Source: Vibrio sp. DW001 (GTDB lineage: Bacteria > Pseudomonadota > Gammaproteobacteria > Enterobacterales > Vibrionaceae). Taken from it: DNA of 64,000 bases. The stretch is from the NCBI RefSeq assembly GCF_029016285.1, contig NZ_CP091975.1, positions 1,736,001 through 1,800,000 of the forward strand, in the 5' to 3' direction. Below the pieces are notes generated by a model. The model was given only the letters and a program-made list of their open reading frames with translations. It did not search any database and was not told where the DNA came from. Numbering within the stretch: the stretch's first letter is position 1; each line of letters begins with the position of its first letter. Made by a program: the position numbers and the translations under genes. Below, in pieces: positions 56,601-64,000 of the stretch.

Positions 56601-59600
56601 GTGTTGACAAATGACACCGATGTGGACAATGCACATAGCGATTTGAAGGTGACTGAATTCAGTTTTGACGGCAAGACAGGTACGGTTGGTCAGGCGCTGA
56701 GCATTGCAGGTGTTGGCGAGTTAACAATCGATGCCGATGGGTCATTCGAGTTTATGCCAGAGCTAAATTATACCGGATCCGTACCGAACGCGCAGTACAC
56801 CGTGAGTGACGGTTTGGTTGTAGCTCAAACTCAAGGGACATTGAGTTTTGCAGATATTTCGCCCGTCAATGACGCCCCGACAGCACAAGACTTTACTGTA
56901 GTAGCGGATGCAGGCAAAGAAGTCGAATTTAGCTTCGACGGCGGTCAAAACGGCGCACAAAATAACGTTGCAGATGAAGAAGATGATAGTACCGGTGGCG
57001 ATACGCAAGTCATTATCGACTCCGTTCCACAACACGGCACATTATTTTTGGCAAACAGCGATGTGCCTATTGCCAAAGATCAACAGATAGATGACATCAG
57101 CCAGGTCAGATATGTGGCGAATTCTTCAGGTGACATTCTGGATTCATTGAGTTTTACAGCTTCAGAAGGGTTATTGTCTTATTTAGGTGACAACAACGGT
57201 TCGATGGGTGGGTACGTAGATGGTGCTGACTCAGTTACAGAAGCCAAAGTACGAATCACGAGCGGTCGACTTGACGAACAGTCTACATCGCTAACCTATG
57301 ATAGTGGCAATAATGAATCTGGATTTGGTGTTGATAGCGGTGCAGAAGGTGGAAGTAACGAACTTGACGTTCAGGAACCTGAATATATTAAGGTGGATTA
57401 CAGCGAAAGTGGAGCACAAGTAAATAGCGTCGCCATAGAGTTTGGAAGTTTATGGGGCCACTATAATGAAAGCGATATCAATAATCCAGACAGTAATGAC
57501 CCTAATGCTCAAATCAATGTAATCGTTACTATGGTCGATGGTAATGGCAATATTGTTACGAGAGTAGAAGATTATAATGACGCCACGAATCCAGATGTGT
57601 ATACCGGTTCAGGCAATTTTGAAGCGATTATTACAGCGGACAATGGCTATAGCATCCAAAGCCTACAGATATATACGACGAGCAGCACACAGAGCTCAAT
57701 CAATTCTAATATGCTCGTTAATAGTGTTGAGGTTCTGGATGCTCAGGCAAATGAGACTATTGAATATCACGCGATTGACGCGCAAGGACTTGCTGGGAAC
57801 ACTGCTGAAGTAACCTTCGTGGTTAATACGGATCCTACGCTTTATATTGGCGATAACGAGACCAATAATATTGATGGTTCAATTAGCAATGATGTCATAA
57901 TTGGTGATCTAGGTGGCGTCGAAACTCGCGTTGTGCTTGAGGCAGACGATTACAATATAGCTTTGCTAGTGGATGTATCTGGCAGCATGGGGGAAGCTTT
58001 CGAAACGGGTTCAATACAATCTAAGTTGTCAGCGGTACAAGACAAACTGACCGATTTGATTGAGTCAATGAAAGATCACCCAGGAGAGATTAATGTCACG
58101 CTAATCCCATTTGGTTCTGAGGCAGGGTCGCCTGTCGAAGTTACGAATTTAACAGCAAGCAATTTCGCTGCATTTAACGATGCTATTGATGCTCTTATCT
58201 CAGGTGGTGGTACCAATTACGTATCTGCCTTCGAGGCTGCCACTAACTACTTCACCGACTTACCGCCTTCTGATGCACACAACCTGACCTTCTTGTTGAG
58301 TGATGGTGAACCAACGATGGTGACACCGGATGACAATTCTGGCGGAACAACAGAGCCAAGGGATATATCTCAAGCCATAACGGCATTTAATCAGTTAAGT
58401 ACGGTCAGTGATGTTAAGGCAATTGGTGTTGGTGATGATATCTCCGTCGAGACGCTTCGCCATTTTGATAACACAGGTACTGAGGAAGTTACTTTAGGCT
58501 TAGGAGACCTTGAGTTTTATGGCGATGGCATAATAAAAGATGGTGTACTCAAAGTCGCTGGGAATAACAAGTCCGCTATTTCCGAAGAGATATTTGTTTC
58601 CGATAGTGCTGATATTTCGTTTGATTTGTCCCATATTACAGGGAATGGGAGTTCTGATTGGTCGCTGATAGACTCAGATGGTAATAAGGTTAATTCTCAA
58701 GCTCTTATAACGCAAAATGGTGTTGAGAAAAACAACATATCCGTAAGTATTTCCGATTTGCCTGTCGGTACTTATAGGCTACGGCTTTCAAATTATGGGG
58801 GCGGTCAGGTTAACCTAGCGAATCTAGCAGTTGTTCTGGCAGGACTAGGTCTAGTTGACATTGTGAGCGGTAATGACGAATTAGAGCTTGCTTTGAATAC
58901 GGGAGTAACAGAGTTAACCGAGATTGACGTTAGTTCGGATACGCTTTACGGACATGAAGGGAACGACATTATCTTTGGTGATGTACTAAATACGGACAAC
59001 TTGGATTGGTCAGGAATAACAGGTGTTGAAAAACCTGCAGACGGTTCGGGTATTGAGGCGTTAGAAACGTATCTTGAGGCCCAAAACGGAACAGCGCCTA
59101 CAGAATCTGAGGTTTACGACTTTATTAAAGCGAATGAAGAGTTGTTGTATGTTGATTCTGATCCACGTGGTGATAGCGATACTATTTATGGTGGAGAAGG
59201 TGATGATACTTTGTATGGTCAAGGTGGCGCGGACAAGTTATATGGTGAAGAAGGAAATGATACCCTATATGGAGGGAAGGGTGATGACTTCTTAGATGGC
59301 GGACTAGGTAACGATATTCTTACTGGAGGTGATGGTGCAGATACTTTCATTTGGTCTTCGGACACGGTAGATTCAGGTACTGACATTATTACTGACTTCC
59401 AATTGAATTCAGATAAAATTGACTTAACTGATCTGCTAGAATCCAACGCCCAAGCTGATACTATCGATGATATTCTTTCGAGTGTTACTGTTGATGGTGA
59501 TAATGTTAAAATTCAGTTCAATGATCAGGCGAGTAGTCAAACGATTGTTCTAGAGCATGGTGTGTCTGCCTTAGAATTGGATAGTACTATTTACACTGAT

Positions 59601-59660
59601 GGTTCGACCATTGATTTAACCTCGGAATTATTGGCTAAAGTATTCACCTACGACGGCTAG
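50676..59660 (+). CDS. Giant LapA-like RTX adhesin, type I secreted (2,994 aa)
   Basis: Surface adhesin. Residues 1-110 form a LapA-type retention module with a PAAG motif at 94-97, the LapG-type di-alanine cleavage site. Next come a VCBS-like repeat (about 260-365), cadherin-like Ig domains (for example around 740-830), one divergent and five near-identical 124-residue repeats (about 1070-1670), a beta-sandwich that may bind carbohydrate (about 1690-1865), further cadherin-like domains, a von Willebrand A domain (about 2425-2620; MIDAS DVSGSMG, GGGTNY, SDGEP), RTX nonapeptides (about 2830-2885, GGxGxDxLY type) and a C-terminal type I signal. The composition is very acidic and calcium-binding is expected. 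Export is likely through the adjacent TolC. Confidence 0.95.
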   Translation: MNALIGAIAGSKFFIVIDKNGNLKTITDIQDVKPGEVLLTKGEDPITSDTAIQAELVEEDGNRVPIAVQDEIDQIFEQLADGQDPTLLDEEFAPAAGLSEGSSTTPMAVVVRDALEIMASTSFDTTGIESQGLSRTQSLQLLQQFINQAPTVTLSNFVDSLDENTPTDGTIRVADIDITDDQQGINELSLSGADADNFIIVELADGSYELHLKAGVTLDFESLSSMDVSVDVKDLTLSQNVLDTDSMTLDINDLGEAPVISGAISGGVIEDNYDDGEQGVSVVGTLSVADPDAGESGFAAQEPIEGDYGLFTFDNETGQWTYVLNNEDANVQGLEAEQQVTETFTVRTLDGTSQSVTVVVTGTSDTPTAEEFAVGADESFTFDQHTSDAEDDFNGVETSVVIEEGNLPKYGQLVDNNGDPLVAGPDGNIIVSDTQSITYEAFDQTEVNDQFSIDASEYVENLDSNVISGDVPVNSEDNGSISLDSGVVISAGVFGENGTTEAADLYYDDRKGEKGFGVNNKEIDVKNNEFINVDYSDIDEAVDVKSVELSFGSIWGNYEGDPSNAVSGSDDYDGHRAQGQILVWVEFDGEGYGEPIILDDDQLVSLYNGTGEFSYIVTAGEGQEITGIRVSTSAGIDPSTGEEGIGNSNIVFQGADVIATEITDSFNYVSKDSQGNVSEEETVYIDGNSESPVIDPAVVQSINAVDDAYLVTSPLTVNPADPFVLQEDANRTDRRQDTNSEYEINVADLIGNDASSAGVLELVGVSNAVHGRVSLVENDQGEVIAVKFTPSRNYNGEASFEYTIRDENGNEDTATTTLWVEPVADAGRVTVNAITDDDVINIAESETTADSQTPIMVSGTARGGDIQSGDPVSMVINSKAYETTVDENGNWSVAVDGADLAVDQEFTVNVTSIDGISSVVSSRDSEHAVDLVAPGAPVVVIQDGEQDLDEQGYINAEDAKVDGGVKVHVTLPDGVEAGDIVNLTISSSVDGVADVTVPYTVLAGNVADNAEPVSFDIPAEMVTDNATLTTSAMIIDTAGNESAKGSDNTIVDLTIPGGPDGDGDTLGDNAPLVVIQDGEQDLDEQGYINAEDAKETVSVNITLPVDVAVETDSLVVSINGTPQTIKLSEADIIDGVVSVDLDASLIVDGETITVDAYAIDPAGNRSETGTDNTIVDLTIPGGPDGDGDTLGDNAPLVVIQDGEQDLDEQGYINAEDAKETVSVNITLPVDVAVETDSLVVSINGTPQTIKLSEADIIDGVVSVDLDASLIVDGETITVDAYAIDPAGNRSETGTDSTIVDLTIPGGPDGDGDTLGDNAPLVVIQDGEQDLDEQGYINAEDAKETVSVNITLPVDVAVETDSLVVSINGTPQTIKLSEADIIDGVVSVDLDASLIVDGETITVDAYAIDPAGNRSETGTDSTIVDLTIPGGPDGDGDTLGDNAPLVVIQDGEQDLDEQGYINAEDAKETVSVNITLPVGVAVETDSLVVSINGTPQTIKLSEADIIDGVVSVDLDASLIVDGETITVDAYAIDPAGNRSETGTDNTIVDLTIPGGPDGDGDTLGDNAPLVVIQDGEQDLDEQGYINAEDAKETVSVNITLPVDVAVETDNLVVSINGTPQTIKLSEADIIDGVVSVDLDASLIVDGETITVDAYAIDPAGNRSETGSDNSIVDLFVPPVNVGPIATDDFNNTIFTETFEDGHNITGNTWGVIDNYNGWDTSVNGVEIQSGSVGGSTASEGEAHAELDAHNIVTMSRSLDTPDSDYQLVFDYKPRPGHEADSDMEVTFAGQTVQIHSDAQGNLSFISDDGAEVSLSATLNNGWSTVSITFNTPADNSQLSFTGLGASNSLGAYIDNIRVSEGFDTNEDNAIDFTASQLLANDSDIDGDTLSIISVSEVENGTVTLVKDSVTGDVTSISFTPSDNYSGPASFQYEVSDGNGGTDTATVYINVAPVNDAPIANDDGTIAVTEDTLAIGNVLTNDTDVDNAHSDLKVTEFSFDGKTGTVGQALSIAGVGELTIDADGSFEFMPELNYTGSVPNAQYTVSDGLVVAQTQGTLSFADISPVNDAPTAQDFTVVADAGKEVEFSFDGGQNGAQNNVADEEDDSTGGDTQVIIDSVPQHGTLFLANSDVPIAKDQQIDDISQVRYVANSSGDILDSLSFTASEGLLSYLGDNNGSMGGYVDGADSVTEAKVRITSGRLDEQSTSLTYDSGNNESGFGVDSGAEGGSNELDVQEPEYIKVDYSESGAQVNSVAIEFGSLWGHYNESDINNPDSNDPNAQINVIVTMVDGNGNIVTRVEDYNDATNPDVYTGSGNFEAIITADNGYSIQSLQIYTTSSTQSSINSNMLVNSVEVLDAQANETIEYHAIDAQGLAGNTAEVTFVVNTDPTLYIGDNETNNIDGSISNDVIIGDLGGVETRVVLEADDYNIALLVDVSGSMGEAFETGSIQSKLSAVQDKLTDLIESMKDHPGEINVTLIPFGSEAGSPVEVTNLTASNFAAFNDAIDALISGGGTNYVSAFEAATNYFTDLPPSDAHNLTFLLSDGEPTMVTPDDNSGGTTEPRDISQAITAFNQLSTVSDVKAIGVGDDISVETLRHFDNTGTEEVTLGLGDLEFYGDGIIKDGVLKVAGNNKSAISEEIFVSDSADISFDLSHITGNGSSDWSLIDSDGNKVNSQALITQNGVEKNNISVSISDLPVGTYRLRLSNYGGGQVNLANLAVVLAGLGLVDIVSGNDELELALNTGVTELTEIDVSSDTLYGHEGNDIIFGDVLNTDNLDWSGITGVEKPADGSGIEALETYLEAQNGTAPTESEVYDFIKANEELLYVDSDPRGDSDTIYGGEGDDTLYGQGGADKLYGEEGNDTLYGGKGDDFLDGGLGNDILTGGDGADTFIWSSDTVDSGTDIITDFQLNSDKIDLTDLLESNAQADTIDDILSSVTVDGDNVKIQFNDQASSQTIVLEHGVSALELDSTIYTDGSTIDLTSELLAKVFTYDG
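53883..55690 (+). repeat. Five tandem 372-bp repeats within the adhesin gene
   Basis: Units start at 53883, 54255, 54627, 54999 and 55371 (124 codons each; the fifth breaks off near 55690). Protein differences are single residues (Asp to Gly in unit 4, Ser to Asn in unit 5, Asn/Ser in the linker). A divergent related copy precedes them (about 53470-53882), sharing VVIQDGEQDLDEQGYINAED but not the core. The near-identity in DNA points to recent amplification or gene conversion. Confidence 0.95.
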
Positions 59661-59672
59661 ATGTTAGTATCA

Positions 59673-59718
59673 TACCAACGTAAAGAAGGGCTCTTAGGAG
59701 CCCTTCTTTACGTTGGTA
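59673..59718. terminator. Perfect 21-bp hairpin after the adhesin gene
   Basis: TACCAACGTAAAGAAGGGCTC with its exact complement, loop TTAG. It lies 13 bases after the adhesin stop. There is no T-run, so it may be a Rho-independent terminator of unusual form, an RNase-resistant 3' end or a protein site. Confidence 0.6.
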
Positions 59719-59800
59719 ATTCAAATCAGGACGTCTTGAACGGCCTGAGGAATCGAATTCTAACAAATGTAAATGGTATGATTTTTGGTCATTGTCTAAC

Positions 59801-60994
59801 CTACAGCACCTTACAAGCAAAACCTTTCAAATAAAAACCTTCGGGGTAGGCAGTGTCGATAACGTGATCGGCGGCTTGTTCAAAACGTTCAATAAACTTA
59901 ACGCTACGACCAGAATCTACGGCCGCATCTGCGATGACTTTCTGGAAAAGATCGGCGCTCATTAATCCTGAACAAGAATAAGTGAGTAAGGTTCCGCCGG
60001 GATTCAAGATCTGCATCGCAAGCATGTTGATGTCTTTGTAGCCTTTCGCGCCTGAAGTTATATTTTGACGGCTGCTTATGAACTTAGGTGGGTCCATAAT
60101 AACGACATCAAATTTGGTGCCTTGATCCCGGTATTCTCTAAGTAATTTGAATACATCCGCGTTAAGAAATACAGCCCGTTTTTTTGATATATCGAATTGG
60201 TTCAATTCTGCGTTTAATTTGGCGTTATCAAGTGCGGGTTGAGAGACGTCAGCATTAATAACACGCTTAGCGCCTGCTTTTAATGCATAAAGACCAAAGC
60301 CACCCGTGTAAGAGAAGCAATTTAGTACATCTTTGTTTTTCATATATTTCATTGAACGCTGGCGACTGTCACGTTGGTCTAAGTAAAAACCCGTTTTATG
60401 GCCGTTGACGATATCAACGTTTATCTTTATACCGTTTTCTTCGATGACAACCGACTCAGGAGGCTTCTCACCATGAAGTACACCCATTGTTTCACACAGG
60501 CCTTCCTTTTTACGTACCGCAACGTCAGAGCGTTCATAAACACTGCAGTTTGGAAAACACTCAACTAGGGCTGCAACAAGATGTTTCTTATTGTATTCTG
60601 CGCCCGCGCTCAAAAGCTGACAAACAAGGAAATTTTGATATCTGTCTATTGTGATGCCGGGTAAACCATCGGATTCAGCCGCAATAAGGCGATAACCTGT
60701 CAGGCCATCTCGCTGGATGGTTTCTTCCCTTAATAATTGCGCTTGTCGAATTCGTCTAACGAAAAATGCCGTGTCTATCTCTTCCTTTTGAAAGCTCCAG
60801 ACGCGCGCGCGGATTTGTGATATTGGAGAATAGGCCGCTTTTGCCAACCATTCGCCATTGTGTGCCAACACGTTTACGGTCTCACCAAGCTCAGGCTCTC
60901 CTTCGACTTTATGCACACCACGGGAAAAAATCCAAGGATGTTTACGTCTTAAAGATTTGTCTCGACCTTTTTCAAGATAGATTGCAGCTGTCAT
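59801..60994 (-). CDS. rlmI: 23S rRNA m5C1962 methyltransferase
   Basis: 397 residues, same as E. coli RlmI (YccW). N-terminal PUA-like domain (about 2-75, [21 protein letters not shown]), EEHEAD-like middle part, then a Rossmann methyltransferase domain with [18 protein letters not shown] (SAM loop), INADVS and MDPPKF. The catalytic Cys lies in LLTYSCSG. It methylates C1962 of 23S rRNA using SAM. It is divergent from yccX, the E. coli order. Confidence 0.95.
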   Translation of the reverse strand: MTAAIYLEKGRDKSLRRKHPWIFSRGVHKVEGEPELGETVNVLAHNGEWLAKAAYSPISQIRARVWSFQKEEIDTAFFVRRIRQAQLLREETIQRDGLTGYRLIAAESDGLPGITIDRYQNFLVCQLLSAGAEYNKKHLVAALVECFPNCSVYERSDVAVRKKEGLCETMGVLHGEKPPESVVIEENGIKINVDIVNGHKTGFYLDQRDSRQRSMKYMKNKDVLNCFSYTGGFGLYALKAGAKRVINADVSQPALDNAKLNAELNQFDISKKRAVFLNADVFKLLREYRDQGTKFDVVIMDPPKFISSRQNITSGAKGYKDINMLAMQILNPGGTLLTYSCSGLMSADLFQKVIADAAVDSGRSVKFIERFEQAADHVIDTAYPEGFYLKGFACKVL

Positions 60995-61132
60995 GGTGTT
61001 ACCTGAATAGTAATAAGGAGCGGTATTGTGGTGAATTGTAATTAGAAAATCAACAAAGAAACATAGGAATATAATTACAGGTTATTATTAGGACGCTAGA
61101 ATAGGGTATTCGTTATCCAAGGAGAGTGTACG

Positions 61133-61408
61133 ATGGCTAAAGTTTGTATGAAATTTATTGTATCCGGTGTTGTTCAAGGTGTGGGTTTTCGGTACCACAC
61201 GTGTCATGAAGGCAACAAAAGAGGATTAACTGGCTATGCTAAAAATTTGGATAACGGGGATGTGGAGGTGATCGCTTGTGGAGATGAAAGCTCGATAGAA
61301 TCGTTGCACGACTGGTTGAAAAAAGGGCCGAGAATGTCGATTGTTAATCAGCTCTTGTCTCAACAACTAGCGTTTAAGTCGTACAAAGGTTTTAATATAC
61401 TCTATTGA
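61133..61408 (+). CDS. yccX: Acylphosphatase
   Basis: 91-residue enzyme hydrolysing acyl phosphates. The signature GVVQGVGFRYHT contains catalytic R20, and YAKNLDNGDVEV contains catalytic N38. The C-terminal FNILY is standard. The strong ribosome site AAGGAGAG precedes the ATG. It lies between rlmI and tusE as in E. coli. Confidence 0.95.
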   Translation: MAKVCMKFIVSGVVQGVGFRYHTCHEGNKRGLTGYAKNLDNGDVEVIACGDESSIESLHDWLKKGPRMSIVNQLLSQQLAFKSYKGFNILY

Positions 61409-61430
61409 TACTCGCCAAAGTATTCTCGAT

Positions 61431-61760
61431 TTACAGACACTTGGCTGGTTTTGGTAGGCCAGCTAATTTCGTTGCTTGTTTTGCAGGGCCTTTGCGAAAC
61501 AGTTTAAATAGGTATTTACTGTTCCCTTTTTCTGGTCCATGTTCTTTAGCCATTGCTTTTACCAGCATTCTAATTGCAGGGGAGGTATTAAATTCTTCAT
61601 AAAAAGCACGGACAAAAAAGATTATCTCTAGGTGCGCATCGGTTATTTCTATCCCTTCTGTTTCTGCAAGTATAGTAACCATGCCTCTTTCCCATTCGTC
61701 GAAGTTGAGTAGATAGCCTTCCGCATCTGTCTGTATCTGTTTTCCGCTGTATTCAAACAT
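61431..61760 (-). CDS. tusE: Sulfurtransferase TusE (DsrC family)
   Basis: Sulfur relay protein for 2-thiouridine formation in tRNA wobble bases, receiving persulfide from TusBCD and passing it to MnmA. 109 residues. [27 protein letters not shown] and [20 protein letters not shown] are family hallmarks; the active Cys is the penultimate residue. I chose the start at 61760 ([16 protein letters not shown]), as in E. coli; the ATG six codons upstream is possible but less well aligned. Confidence 0.95.
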   Translation of the reverse strand: MFEYSGKQIQTDAEGYLLNFDEWERGMVTILAETEGIEITDAHLEIIFFVRAFYEEFNTSPAIRMLVKAMAKEHGPEKGNSKYLFKLFRKGPAKQATKLAGLPKPAKCL

Positions 61761-61811
61761 GGTTTTTTCCGATGGCAATTTTTAGCTAAAGATACCGCTT
61801 TTTGCACAAAC

Positions 61812-61845
61812 AAAAAAGCCCAGATAAGTATCTGGGCTTTTATTT
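61812..61845 (-). terminator. Terminator between yccA and tusE
   Basis: AAAAGCCCAGA / TCTGGGCTTTT with a 6-base loop, flanked by A- and T-runs. It ends yccA on the minus strand, so yccA and tusE are separately transcribed, and it may act on both strands. Confidence 0.88.
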
Positions 61846-61858
61846 TTCGTCTTATCGG

Positions 61859-62530
61859 TTAGTCATCATTCAAGAAACCAAGAATGTGAAGCAAACTAAC
61901 AAAGAGGTTAAGAATATTTAAGTACATCGAAATTGTTGCGTTGATGTAGTTTGTTTCTTCGCCACGAACAATTCGGCCTGTGTCATAAAGAATAAAGCCA
62001 GAGAAAACCATGGCAGATACACTACTAATAACAATATGCATCATTGATGATTGAACAAAGAATATGTTAAGTAATGAGGCGACGATGACAATAATCAGCC
62101 CAGCCATCAAGAAACTTCTCATGAATGAAAAATCTTTCTTCGATGTGATAGCGTAAGCAGAGAGTCCCATCGTTACCAAGCCAGTCATACCTAATGCTTG
62201 AGCTATAACGCCCGCACCGTTTGGCATCGCAGCATAATAGTTGAGCATTGGACCTAATGCCGCTCCCATTAAAGTAGTGAAAACAAACGTCCACACAACG
62301 CCCGCTGATGAGTTAATAGCTTTAGGCATAACAAAAAACAGAATACCAATAGCGGCGACTTGCATACCAATCGCCATCATTGGAGATATTTGAATAGCCA
62401 TTGTAACAACTGCTGCAATAGCACTTGTGAATAGCGTCATTGAAAGTAGGAAATAAGTATTACGCAATACTTTGTTCGTTTGAATCGCGCTCGGTTGCGT
62501 TGAAGAACGCGACACCAGTGGACTGTTCAT
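61859..62530 (-). CDS. yccA: Bax inhibitor-1/YccA family membrane protein
   Basis: 223 residues with seven predicted membrane helices, the fold of BI-1 calcium-leak proteins. NKVLRNTYFLLSMTLFTSAIAA, the GETNYINATISMYLNILNLFVSLLHILG end and the central ALGMTGLVTMGLSAYA are close to E. coli YccA, an inhibitor and substrate of FtsH. I chose the ATG at 62530 because GAGGAAG is directly upstream; a TTG four codons before would contain that site. Confidence 0.93.
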   Translation of the reverse strand: MNSPLVSRSSTQPSAIQTNKVLRNTYFLLSMTLFTSAIAAVVTMAIQISPMMAIGMQVAAIGILFFVMPKAINSSAGVVWTFVFTTLMGAALGPMLNYYAAMPNGAGVIAQALGMTGLVTMGLSAYAITSKKDFSFMRSFLMAGLIIVIVASLLNIFFVQSSMMHIVISSVSAMVFSGFILYDTGRIVRGEETNYINATISMYLNILNLFVSLLHILGFLNDD

Positions 62531-62696
62531 AATCTTCCTCAAAAGGTAACTGACTAATTATTTAGTCTATATTTTGGGGTGAAAGTTTCAAAATTCAACC
62601 CTTGTTATAAGACAGTATATAAAAAAACGCAATAAATTATAAAGATACTACCAACCGCAGATGTAACAAATTATTACCGCGTTAGAGGTCTATATA

Positions 62697-62723
62697 CAAG
62701 AGGCGGCTATCAGCCGCCTCTTG
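62697..62723 (-). terminator. Hairpin after the aapP-like gene
   Basis: CAAGAGGCGGCT / AGCCGCCTCTTG, 12 perfect pairs with a 3-base loop. The T-run is poor on the minus strand. Confidence 0.55.
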
Positions 62724-62744
62724 GGTCATTGTCGCTTACTTTCT

Positions 62745-63494
62745 CTAGTGACTCAAGATCTGACTTAAGAAGTTTCGAGTGCGGTCGGATTCTGGATTCT
62801 CAAAGAAATCAATAGGATTGTTTTCCTCGATGATCTCACCAACGTCCATAAAGATAACTCGGTCTGCTACTTCTTTAGCAAACCCCATTTCGTGCGTGAC
62901 ACAAAGCATGGTCATACCTTCATCTGCAAGCTCAACCATAACATCAAGTACTTCGCGTACCATCTCTGGGTCGAGTGCGGATGTTGGCTCATCAAACAGC
63001 ATAATTTGAGGGTTCATACACAATGAACGTGCAATCGCTACACGTTGCTGTTGTCCGCCAGAAAGCTGGCCCGGATACTTCTCTGCTTGATCCGGAATCT
63101 TAACGCGTTCGAGATACTTCATCGCTATCTCTTCCGCTTCAGCCTTGGACATCTTTTTCACCCAAATAGGTGCAAGCGTACAGTTTTCTAAAACCGTAAG
63201 GTGTGGGAAAAGGTTAAAGTGTTGAAAACACATCCCAACTTCTTTACGCACGGCTTCGATGTTTTTTAGATCTTCTGTGAGTTCATTGCCGGCAACAATA
63301 ATCTTGCCTTGTTGGTGTTCTTCCAAACGGTTGATACAACGAATCATCGTTGACTTACCCGATCCAGACGGGCCACAGATGACAATTTTCTCGCCTTTTT
63401 TAACCTTCAGGTTAATATCTTTAAGTACGTGAAAATCCCCATACCACTTGTTCATCTTCTTTAATTGGATTACATAATCTTCTTGCTGCGTCAT
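62745..63494 (-). CDS. aapP: Amino-acid ABC transporter ATP-binding protein (AapP/GlnQ-like)
   Basis: 249-residue ATPase of a polar amino-acid importer. Walker [10 protein letters not shown] (41-49), Q-loop [13 protein letters not shown], signature [15 protein letters not shown], Walker [16 protein letters not shown]-loop [14 protein letters not shown]. The sequence pattern with NKWYG and [13 protein letters not shown] fits the AapP/BztD group of general L-amino-acid transporters. It follows the permease gene by 21 bases in one operon. Confidence 0.9.
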   Translation of the reverse strand: MTQQEDYVIQLKKMNKWYGDFHVLKDINLKVKKGEKIVICGPSGSGKSTMIRCINRLEEHQQGKIIVAGNELTEDLKNIEAVRKEVGMCFQHFNLFPHLTVLENCTLAPIWVKKMSKAEAEEIAMKYLERVKIPDQAEKYPGQLSGGQQQRVAIARSLCMNPQIMLFDEPTSALDPEMVREVLDVMVELADEGMTMLCVTHEMGFAKEVADRVIFMDVGEIIEENNPIDFFENPESDRTRNFLSQILSH

Positions 63495-63515
63495 AATACG
63501 TCCTTGAATCTTTAG

Positions 63516-64000
63516 CTATCGTTTGTGACCGGTATTGAGCTTGTTCTCTAGATAGATCGAATATCTCGACATACCAAAGCAAAATACCCAGAACACTAAC
63601 GCGACAAATACATAACTTTCTTTTGCAAAGCCCAACCATTCCGGGTCATTGTTGGCCGACTGACCAATACCCAAAACGTCAAACATACCGATGATAAGTA
63701 CCAGACTGGTGTCTTTAAATAGGCCGATAAAGGTGTTTACAATCGAGGGAATAGTGATCTTCAGAGCTTGAGGGAGAATAATTAATCCCACTTTTCTCCA
63801 ATAACCTAAACCTAATGCGTCGGCGGCTTCATACTGACCTTTTGGTATCGCTTGTAAGCCACCACGAATAACTTCTGCCATATAAGCCGCACTAAACAAA
63901 ACCACACCGATAAGCGCTCGAATAAGTTTATCTGTTTCTGAACCTTCAGCAAGGAATAAGGGCAGCATAACTGATGCCATGAATAGAACAGTGATTAACG
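63516..64000 (-). CDS. aapM: Amino-acid ABC transporter permease, AapM-like (5' partial)
   Basis: C-terminal part of an inner-membrane permease; the frame stays open to the window edge (LITVLF before [13 protein letters not shown]), so the gene starts outside. The EAA loop is [27 protein letters not shown], followed by the [21 protein letters not shown] segment, both typical of AapM/HisMQ permeases. The AapJ binding protein and AapQ would be expected just beyond the edge. Confidence 0.9.
   Translation of the reverse strand, partial: LITVLFMASVMLPLFLAEGSETDKLIRALIGVVLFSAAYMAEVIRGGLQAIPKGQYEAADALGLGYWRKVGLIILPQALKITIPSIVNTFIGLFKDTSLVLIIGMFDVLGIGQSANNDPEWLGFAKESYVFVALVFWVFCFGMSRYSIYLENKLNTGHKR

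Overview
The window is chromosomal DNA from a gammaproteobacterium, almost certainly a Vibrio or close relative. Evidence: AT-rich base composition; Vibrio-typical gene sets (RelV, NorM, a DUF3802 protein, a haemerythrin-diguanylate cyclase, a LapA-like giant adhesin); translation genes close to the Escherichia coli sequences; and the conserved block rlmI-yccX-tusE-yccA. No phage, insertion sequence, rRNA operon or CRISPR array is visible. There is one tRNA gene, tRNA-Val(GAC).

Layout. 1-1345: end of an OppA-type peptide-binding protein. 1530-4856: thrS-infC-rpmI-rplT, with a thrS leader that mimics a tRNA-Thr anticodon arm and an AUU start for infC. 4972-6786: an acetyltransferase and a haemerythrin-GGDEF protein, which separate rplT from pheST. 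7052-12801: pheS-pheT and ihfA, with glgC on the opposite strand between them. 12965-18689: relV, tpm, purT, cdd and an rhlE-type helicase, with candidate CRP and PurR sites. 18784-19494: nine tandem copies of a 79-bp unit abutting the lrgB stop codon. 19500-22790: sbcB-lrgA-lrgB operon and an NAD(P)-binding protein. 23019-25950: flavin reductase-like gene, cobT and astE. 26105-26288: candidate NtrC site, sigma-54 promoter and orphan terminator with no reading frame between, the best candidate here for an undescribed small RNA. 26312-30856: small metabolic and stress genes and a large XRE regulator. 30988-35216: ugpBAEC glycerol-3-phosphate transporter. 35595-41186: DUF3859 protein, PAS-GGDEF protein, MscS channel, cobC, cobS and tRNA-Val. 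41472-47966: exported DNA ligase, bactofilin with an overlapping M23 peptidase, norM, ribE, fructosamine kinase-like gene, DUF3802 gene and an NlpC/P60 lipoprotein. 48304-59717: OmpA-like protein and TolC-family exporter, divergent from a 2,994-residue RTX adhesin. 59801-62530: rlmI-yccX-tusE-yccA. 62745-64000: end of an aap-type amino-acid ABC transporter.

How genes work together. Two diguanylate cyclases and an adhesin with a LapG-type cleavage motif in its N-terminal retention region suggest c-di-GMP control of surface attachment; LapD, LapG and the secretion ATPase are not in the window. TolC and the OmpA-like protein beside the adhesin are its likely outer-membrane partners. The cobalamin genes cobT and cobC-cobS are about 15 kb apart and cobU is absent. 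Motif-level regulatory calls rest on reading the sequence by eye, not on scored searches.
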